From Goniomonas avonlea (lineage: Eukaryota > Cryptophyceae > Goniomonadida > Goniomonadaceae), in NCBI GenBank assembly GCA_003573635.1, contig QUTJ01031192.1:1-10271 (forward strand): 10,271 bases of DNA. Direction: 5' to 3'. The position numbers and the translations under genes were made by a program. The notes beneath the pieces were generated by a model. The model was not told the DNA's origin and did not search any database. It was given only the letters and a program-made list of their open reading frames with translations. Below are positions 5,836 through 10,271 of this stretch, in pieces; the first letter of the stretch is position 1; each line of letters starts with the position of its first letter.

Positions 5836-7676
5836 ATGACCAAGCGAAGCGGCCTTCAGCGCGATGTCGATCGTATTGTGTCGGAAGTGTTAGGTTTTGC
5901 AGACGAAATGGTCTGCTCCATGGCCTTGGGTTTTCTGGAGAACGGAGTGGACCAGTCCTCGGCCCAGAAGCAACTCTCCCCGTTGCTTGGCGAGGACAGA
6001 GCACAATCCCTTGTTCCCAAGTTATACGCGTCTTCTTATGCGGCTGGTGTTGCCAAGGGCCCCTTTCGGACCCCACTGCCTTGGGAATTGGAGAGTCGCT
6101 CCGTGGGCACAGGGTGCACTAGCCATTGAATGAGTTCGGTTCTAAGTTTTCTACAGGGCTTCATCTGTGTGGCGCGATTGTCCTCCTCCTTGGAGTGTTC
6201 CTGGGAGGGTTTATCGGGGATTTGATGGCTTGAATCAGGAGCTGGCTGATTTCAGTTCGTGGTGCACAAATACACACGAAGAACAAAGCGCACGGGATCA
6301 GGTTATGCAGGCTGTAGAGGATATTGTCAAGAAGATTTGGCCAGAGGCCTTTGTCCAAGTTTATGGTTCTAGTGCCTCGGAACTTACCTTGCCAAATAGG
6401 TACGATCTGTTTCCGAAGATGAGTTGCTGAGTTTCCGCCGCAGCGACCTTGATCTGGTTGTGCGGCAGGCAGGCAAAGGACGACCAGGGGGCTGGGATGG
6501 AAACATCGAGGCGTTATCCGAACGCGATCTCATTGAAGCTCTTGGACGCGCGTTAGAAGTGTCTCCGTGGGTGGAGTCGCTCGAGGTCGCCACTATCAAG
6601 ACTCGGGACTTACAGACTCTCACGGTACCGCACAGGTGAGGAGCCAGGCGCGTGTTCCGATATGCGCACTTATCCACGGCCCAACGGCGATCTCGCTCGA
6701 CATATCCGTTGATCCTGAGACGCCAATTGCTGAGGCAGACAATGATCTTTCTGACCCTGCGAGCGCCCCACCAACAACAGCTGCAGGAGGGATTGCTGCT
6801 GTTGATCTGTTTCGTCGTTCAGTTTCACGCTGGAGGTATGTGCAGCGGGAGCCAGGCTTCTGGTTGAATTAATCCGATCGACAGTGCTTTTCGGCCCATC
6901 GGTTTAGTCCTCAAGTGCTACCTTGGACAACAGGTACACATCACTGACCCCGCCCCCTTCCCTCCAGCGCGCGCCCGCATGTAACCTTACACCGTGCTCA
7001 GTGTCTGAACTCCCCATTCACTGGAGGAATTGGCAGCTTCAAGCTGTTAATGCTGGTTCTTGTTTTCTTGGACCGAGTAGGTCCGGTGAGTGCAACGTCG
7101 TGGAGTGTGCCTGGTGCTTTCCTGTTCGGTTATCAAAACTCAAACTGTAATGCAGGAGGAGGACCATCTGGGTAAAACGCTTCTGCACTTCCTTGCTGCC
7201 TTTTCTGAAGAGTGGAGGTACTTCCAGAGAAAAGTACGACCAAAGATCACTGACACACAAGCAATGACAGGTTTGAGGAGGTGACCGTGGGCTCGGTGAC
7301 TGCTGACTACACGGCGGTCTTCAAAGGCAAAGAAATTCGTGCGGCGTTCGCTCGCGCCCACAAGGCCTTGTCCAACGCAGTCAAGTCGCAGTCCGATTCA
7401 GCTTTTTTTTCACCACTCTGCTCGATTTTGGATGCGGCTCGTGTTGGTGAAGAGAGTCGCCGAATGCCCCTAAACTCAGGCAACAAAGACTCCTCTCCTG
7501 TGCCGGGTGCACCTGAAGGCGGTGCGAGTGCCGCACCTGAAGGTGGTGCGAGTGCTGTTGGGACTGAAGCTGCTGCAAGACAACGGCAAGTGGTGAGGGT
7601 CGTGCAGACAGTGTCGTGCCCGTCAACTGTGAAGGCAGTCAAGGCAATGTTTGGGGGGCTGAACAAGAAACGATAA
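5836..7676 (+). CDS. TRF4: Non-canonical poly(A) polymerase/nucleotidyltransferase, Trf4/TENT4 type, with PWI-like N-terminal domain
   Basis: Trf4/PAPD5 enzymes add short oligo(A) tails to nuclear RNAs for exosome decay (TRAMP complex). Exons: 5836-6113, 6157-6399, 6444-6585, 6636-6835, 6885-6933, 7002-7085, 7156-7217 and 7271-7676; 487 residues. The start is the first ATG in frame (caccATGac). Residues about 8-68 (RIVSEVLGFADEMVC, LSPLLGEDRAQSLVPKLY) resemble a PWI fold. The nucleotidyltransferase core has LNQELADFSSWC, VYGSSASELTLPN, SDLDLVV with Asp175 and Asp177, WVESLEVRSQARVPI, and Asp243 in ISLDISVD, so the carboxylate triad is intact. The central/PAP-associated part has FRPIGLVLKCYLGQQ, NSPFTGGIGSFKLLML and HLGKTLLHFLAAFSEEW. 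The normal GSFxTGL loop is changed (SSASEL). The C-terminal tail is low-complexity with APEGGASA twice and a basic end (GGLNKKR). TENT4 membership is inferred from motif order. Confidence 0.91.
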
Positions 7677-7790
7677 ACAACAGAAACCCTATTCTGACAG
7701 CATCCATGCAAATTGCTCAAGGAATGATGAAACGTGGAGTCAACGATCTTTCCACGAGGACTACCATGTTCATAAAACTGAAGAGCAATT

Positions 7791-8114
7791 CTATTCGTCG
7801 TCCGACTCTTCATCGGTATCGTCCGCTTCCTCCGAGTCATCATCGTCATCATTGGGCTGCGCGGCAAGGTCTTCCTCCTCATCCTCATCCTCATCGTCAC
7901 CATCATCCTCGTCGGAATCATCATCTTCTTCGTCTCGCAACACCCCTCCAGCGATAGAATCTGTGTCCTCGTCCTCTCCAGTGGCGGAGGAATCCTCCGT
8001 GCTGTCCTCTTCCTCACTCTCTGTGACAGAAGGTGTCTCCTCTTTAACATCATCAGCTGCTTGACTGAGGGAGCCCAACAGGCAGAGGAGAAGCAGCACG
8101 CAAACACGGAGCAT
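7791..8114 (-). CDS. Small secreted, highly acidic protein, unrecognised
   Basis: An intronless 107-codon ORF. Residues 1-19 form a textbook signal peptide (MLRVCVLLLLCLLGSLSQA) with a likely cut before ADDV. The remaining 88 residues include 51 Asp/Glu, with runs such as DDDDD, scattered Ser in SxE or SD contexts, one Lys, one Arg and no Cys. It should be disordered and could bind calcium in the secretory pathway or outside the cell, but nothing proves this and I recognise no family. There is no ER-retention tail; it ends EESDDE. The coding DNA is a run of GAN/GAY codons, which creates a Ser-rich shadow frame on the plus strand and a Met/Arg-rich one on the minus strand. Convergent with the Trf4-like gene (114 bp apart), divergent from the RING gene. 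Confidence 0.7.
   Translation of the reverse strand: MLRVCVLLLLCLLGSLSQAADDVKEETPSVTESEEEDSTEDSSATGEDEDTDSIAGGVLRDEEDDDSDEDDGDDEDEDEEEDLAAQPNDDDDDSEEADDTDEESDDE
7797..7975. repeat. Imperfect TCN/TCATCG trinucleotide-rich tract (acidic codons on the minus strand)
   Basis: The plus strand is dominated by tcc, tca, tcg and tct triplets, read on the minus strand as GAN Asp/Glu codons of the acidic protein. It is a coding low-complexity tract rather than a perfect microsatellite. Confidence 0.7.
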
Positions 8115-8344
8115 TGTTGCCCAAGTTTTGCCGAGTCGGGAGGTCGCAACAGAACTCCGAAATCGATTACGGAAGCAGCAGACTAGAGATTGTGTTTTCC
8201 GTCAAGAATTGGGTGATTTGGAAATTCGATTGTGACGCGCCTCGGACAATAGCTTTTTTTGCAAGGTATGGTCGTCTGTCATCTTGACACGGTGGAGTAG
8301 AGGAGAACTTCAGAAAAAGTTGCACCAGCCAAGCCACCCAGTCA
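8115..8344. promoter_or_regulatory. 230-bp head-to-head region between acidic protein and RING ligase genes
   Basis: Contains the promoters and 5' UTRs of both genes by arrangement. There is a T run at about 8254-8260, but no specific element I can name. Confidence 0.4.
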
Positions 8345-9694
8345 ATGGGGGGATCTGCGAGCCGGAGCTCTGGAAGGCGGCACGGTGAGCGTGGAGAGGC
8401 TGCACATGGGGGGGGTGCTGCTGCACCAAATGGCGCTGGTGGGACTCGTGGGATGGGGGGATACGACCCTCATGCAACTCACATGCAATACCCAGGCCTC
8501 TTCACTGTCGCCGGACCAGGAAGGGCTTTCAGCCCAATGTACATAGAAGGCCTATATTACAATCAACAGCAGGCATACCGGCCAGTGAGTGGGCCTCATG
8601 TTTAGTCTCTTCCCGCTCAAATACGGTGCAGCCGCCGCCACCACCTCTCCAGCACACCCAGACCATTCACAACAACGTCAACTTGAAGAAAAACACTCTT
8701 CGCTGTGTCCGGTCCCAAGAGAATCCTAATATTTACACTGTGGAGTTTACTTTTGATGCCGCCACCGACTGCCACGTGACGGTCTTTTTCGCCGGTGTCG
8801 AGGTCGGTGGTGCCAACGATGCACCTGACACGTGAGCACTGCTTGCGAGTCTGAGCCCTGCTCACGATTGTTACAGAATCCAGTCATTCTATAAGGGTGC
8901 TCCTGCGCGGAAGCACTCCTATTACAAGGGTCTGGGACAGAAGTTCGTTCAGCCCGTCGCAGAAGGCCTCGACACCACCAAATTGAACAGTCAGCAGGAC
9001 ATGTACTTTACGCAGGTTCTTCCTCATGAACAACAGCAGTATCCCGTTCTGATTCTTCTTGAGACTCAAGTCTCAGGTGCGCTTATCGGCAATTCGTGAC
9101 TTAGTGTGACCCAAATCAGGCGAAGCGACGTCGTCGGCCGTCCAGTCTCAGACTTCATTTGCCACATTCGCACCCTCTCCAGAAGGTGGTGACCTGGTCC
9201 TCAAAGTCATTAAGCAGAAAATCCAGGTACTGATTGTGCCAATGGTCACGTGGGGTTGACGGTTGGGGGCAGGTGGGAGGCCGGGCGTACGAGTTGCAAG
9301 AAATCTACGGAATTGAAAATTGCGGAGACGACACAGATAACTCCAAGGAATGTGTCATCTGTATGTCAGCACCTCGTGATACCACAGTGTTGCCGTGTCG
9401 ACACATGTGCATGTGCTCCGAGTGCGCCAAGGTATTACGAACGCAAACCAACAAGTGCCCCATCTGCCGCACAGGTACTTTCTCTCCTGTATCCACTTTT
9501 GCTTTTTCTTCAACTTGAACCGTCGAAGTCTCTTGAGTGCTCACATCGAGGCCGCAGCGGTTGGATCTCTATTGCAAATCAAGATCTCGAGGAAGGAGCC
9601 ACCTCCGGCTGCGTCTGTCCCTGTTGGCGCTGCAGCGCCTGCCACGAGTGCCATCTTCGGTGGTGCTGGGGGTGGCGACCAGAAGTTCATGTAG
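8345..9694 (+). CDS. LUL: MGRN1/LUL-type RING E3 ubiquitin ligase
   Basis: E3 ligase of the mahogunin (animal) / LOG2-LUL (plant) family, which ubiquitinate membrane-trafficking and transporter proteins. Exons: 8345-8584, 8632-8831, 8877-9076, 9120-9226, 9273-9474 and 9558-9694; 361 residues. The start MGGSAS fits N-myristoylation (Gly2, Ser6), as in plant LULs, so membrane anchoring is likely. Residues 1-80 are Gly/Ala-rich and disordered, then a Pro run. The DAR2-like domain follows (about 90-210): [31 protein letters not shown]. Next come [16 protein letters not shown] (250-265) and a C3HC4/5 RING with C276, C279, C291, H293, C297, C300, C311 and C314. The tail has SLLQIKI, as in the family, then Ala/Gly/Pro-rich residues. 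Length and domain order resemble plant LULs more than animal MGRN1, which has a long C-terminal extension. Substrate unknown. Confidence 0.94.
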
Positions 9695-9934
9695 TGAGCT
9701 GGCTCCAACTTCTCAGTCTTGTTGGTGCCGTGGATTGTGGAAAGGCTGGGCCTTCCTTGCTTGTCGAACAGGCCAGCCTTGCGTTCGTGGAGTAGGATGT
9801 TGGCACTTGCTTGAAACGGCAGCGCCTCCCTTGCTCAGGACGGGAGCTGATTCTTCTTCGCCTGAAGGGCAGGTTGACTTCCTTCGCTTCTAGTCTCAAC
9901 AAGGGCCCAGAGCCGACACAACTTTCTCCTGTCT

Positions 9935-9948
9935 GCGAACCGGTTCGC
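9935..9948. repeat. 14-bp perfect palindrome
   Basis: gcgaaccggttcgc equals its own reverse complement. The overlapping 9940-9951 can also fold as CCGG-TTCG-CCGG, a four-pair stem with a TTCG loop. A palindrome this long is expected roughly once by chance in a sequence this size, so function is not implied. Confidence 0.75.
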
Positions 9949-9969
9949 CGGCACCCCGAACATTTCTCA

Positions 9970-9997
9970 CTCAACCAGCCGTCCCGACGGGGTTGAG
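9970..9997. repeat. Inverted repeat able to form a 12-pair hairpin
   Basis: CTCAACC (9970-9976) pairs with GGTTGAG (9991-9997) and CCGTC (9979-9983) with GACGG (9986-9990), with a two-base AG bulge and a CC centre. It lies about 275 bp after the RING ligase stop codon, possibly within its 3' UTR or marking its end. No U-run follows it. Confidence 0.7.
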
Positions 9998-10235
9998 GCT
10001 GAACTGTATCTTATCTCGGCAGTGTTTCGTCTATTCAGTCAGACTTTGTATAGTCATTAGTGGCGGTTCGATTGGGATCTCATACAATCCCTCTTGTTGA
10101 GCCGAGTGCATTTGCCTTGTGGCGAACCCGATCGCCTGTTGCATGGTGCAGGATGTGCAGAGCTCGAGTTGTTCGCGCATCCAGTGTGGTTGCGCTCGTG
10201 ACGATGCCGATGCCACGGCACCCACACACGCACGT

Positions 10236-10260
<25 letters not shown>
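10236..10260. repeat. CA dinucleotide microsatellite
   Basis: An uninterrupted (AC)n run at about 10236-10260, flanked by imperfect CA/CG units to the window end. Shadow frames here give Cys-Val repeats and are not genes. Confidence 0.95.

Positions 10261-10271
<11 letters not shown>

Larger units (their letters stand above)
9695..10271. other. 577-bp region with no supported gene
   Basis: Follows the RING ligase stop codon and must hold its 3' UTR and poly(A) site. No frame on either strand shows family-like sequence, a signal peptide or spliceable conserved pieces. It contains a 14-bp palindrome, a hairpin-forming inverted repeat and a terminal CA microsatellite, listed separately. Confidence 0.6.

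Noticed and set aside
7852-8064. Plus-strand poly-Ser frame
   Set aside because: Direct complement of the Asp/Glu codon tract; the minus strand has the signal peptide and the natural end.
7307-8149. 280-codon minus-strand open frame
   Set aside because: It is Met/Arg-rich because it reads the acidic codons of the 7791-8114 gene out of frame, and it continues antisense through the Trf4-like last exon. No domain or signal.
9250-9795. 181-codon plus-strand frame over the RING region
   Set aside because: Out-of-frame reading of the RING exon; the other frame has all zinc ligands.
9901-9960. Possible tRNA T-arm (ggttcg within a CCGG stem)
   Set aside because: No acceptor stem, D-arm or anticodon arm can be laid out around it.
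10031-10271. Cys-Val repeat open frames on the minus strand
   Set aside because: Translation of a CA microsatellite.
1-10271. CRISPR array, mobile element, virus-like or defence-system genes
   Set aside because: No regularly spaced direct repeats, transposase, integrase, reverse transcriptase or capsid motifs were seen on either strand; all recognised genes are eukaryotic housekeeping or regulatory families.

Overview
This is nuclear DNA from a compact, intron-rich microbial eukaryote (a protist or alga). The evidence is four genes densely split by GT-AG introns, two more with three to six introns, eukaryotic-only families (a Trf4-type poly(A) polymerase, an MGRN1/LUL RING ligase, an MRNIP homologue), and organelle-targeted versions of bacterial-type proteins (IscU scaffold, release factor 2). 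I rebuilt 34 complete introns by reading protein homology across frame changes; all are 40-93 bp. I cannot name the species. The combination resembles small-intron lineages such as perkinsids, plasmodiophorids or some algae, but that is a guess.

Layout: eight genes alternate strictly in strand (- + - + - + - +), so every gap is head-to-head or tail-to-tail. (1) 153-1299 (-): zinc-independent MDR quinone oxidoreductase-like protein with a presequence, its 3' end beyond the left edge. (2) 1461-1703 (+): small unrecognised membrane protein, C-terminus uncertain. (3) 1839-3733 (-): 13-exon organellar peptide chain release factor 2. (4) 3838-4447 (+): 4-exon mitochondrial Fe-S scaffold ISU, containing a GC-AG intron. 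(5) 4564-5559 (-): MRNIP-like DNA-damage protein. (6) 5836-7676 (+): 8-exon Trf4/TENT4-type nucleotidyltransferase with a PWI-like N-terminus. (7) 7791-8114 (-): short secreted, extremely acidic protein. (8) 8345-9694 (+): 6-exon MGRN1/LUL-type RING E3 ligase. From 9695 to the end I see no gene, only small inverted repeats and a CA microsatellite.

The genes do not form one pathway. Three (oxidoreductase, RF2, ISU) look organelle-targeted, two are nuclear nucleic-acid proteins (MRNIP, Trf4), one is probably a membrane-anchored E3 ligase and one is secreted. I see no mobile element, CRISPR array or novel defence-like system. The interest lies in splicing oddities (GC-AG intron, microsatellites at splice donors, tandem acceptors), the PWI-like/Trf4 architecture, the MRNIP homologue with three Trp motifs, and the alternating gene order.
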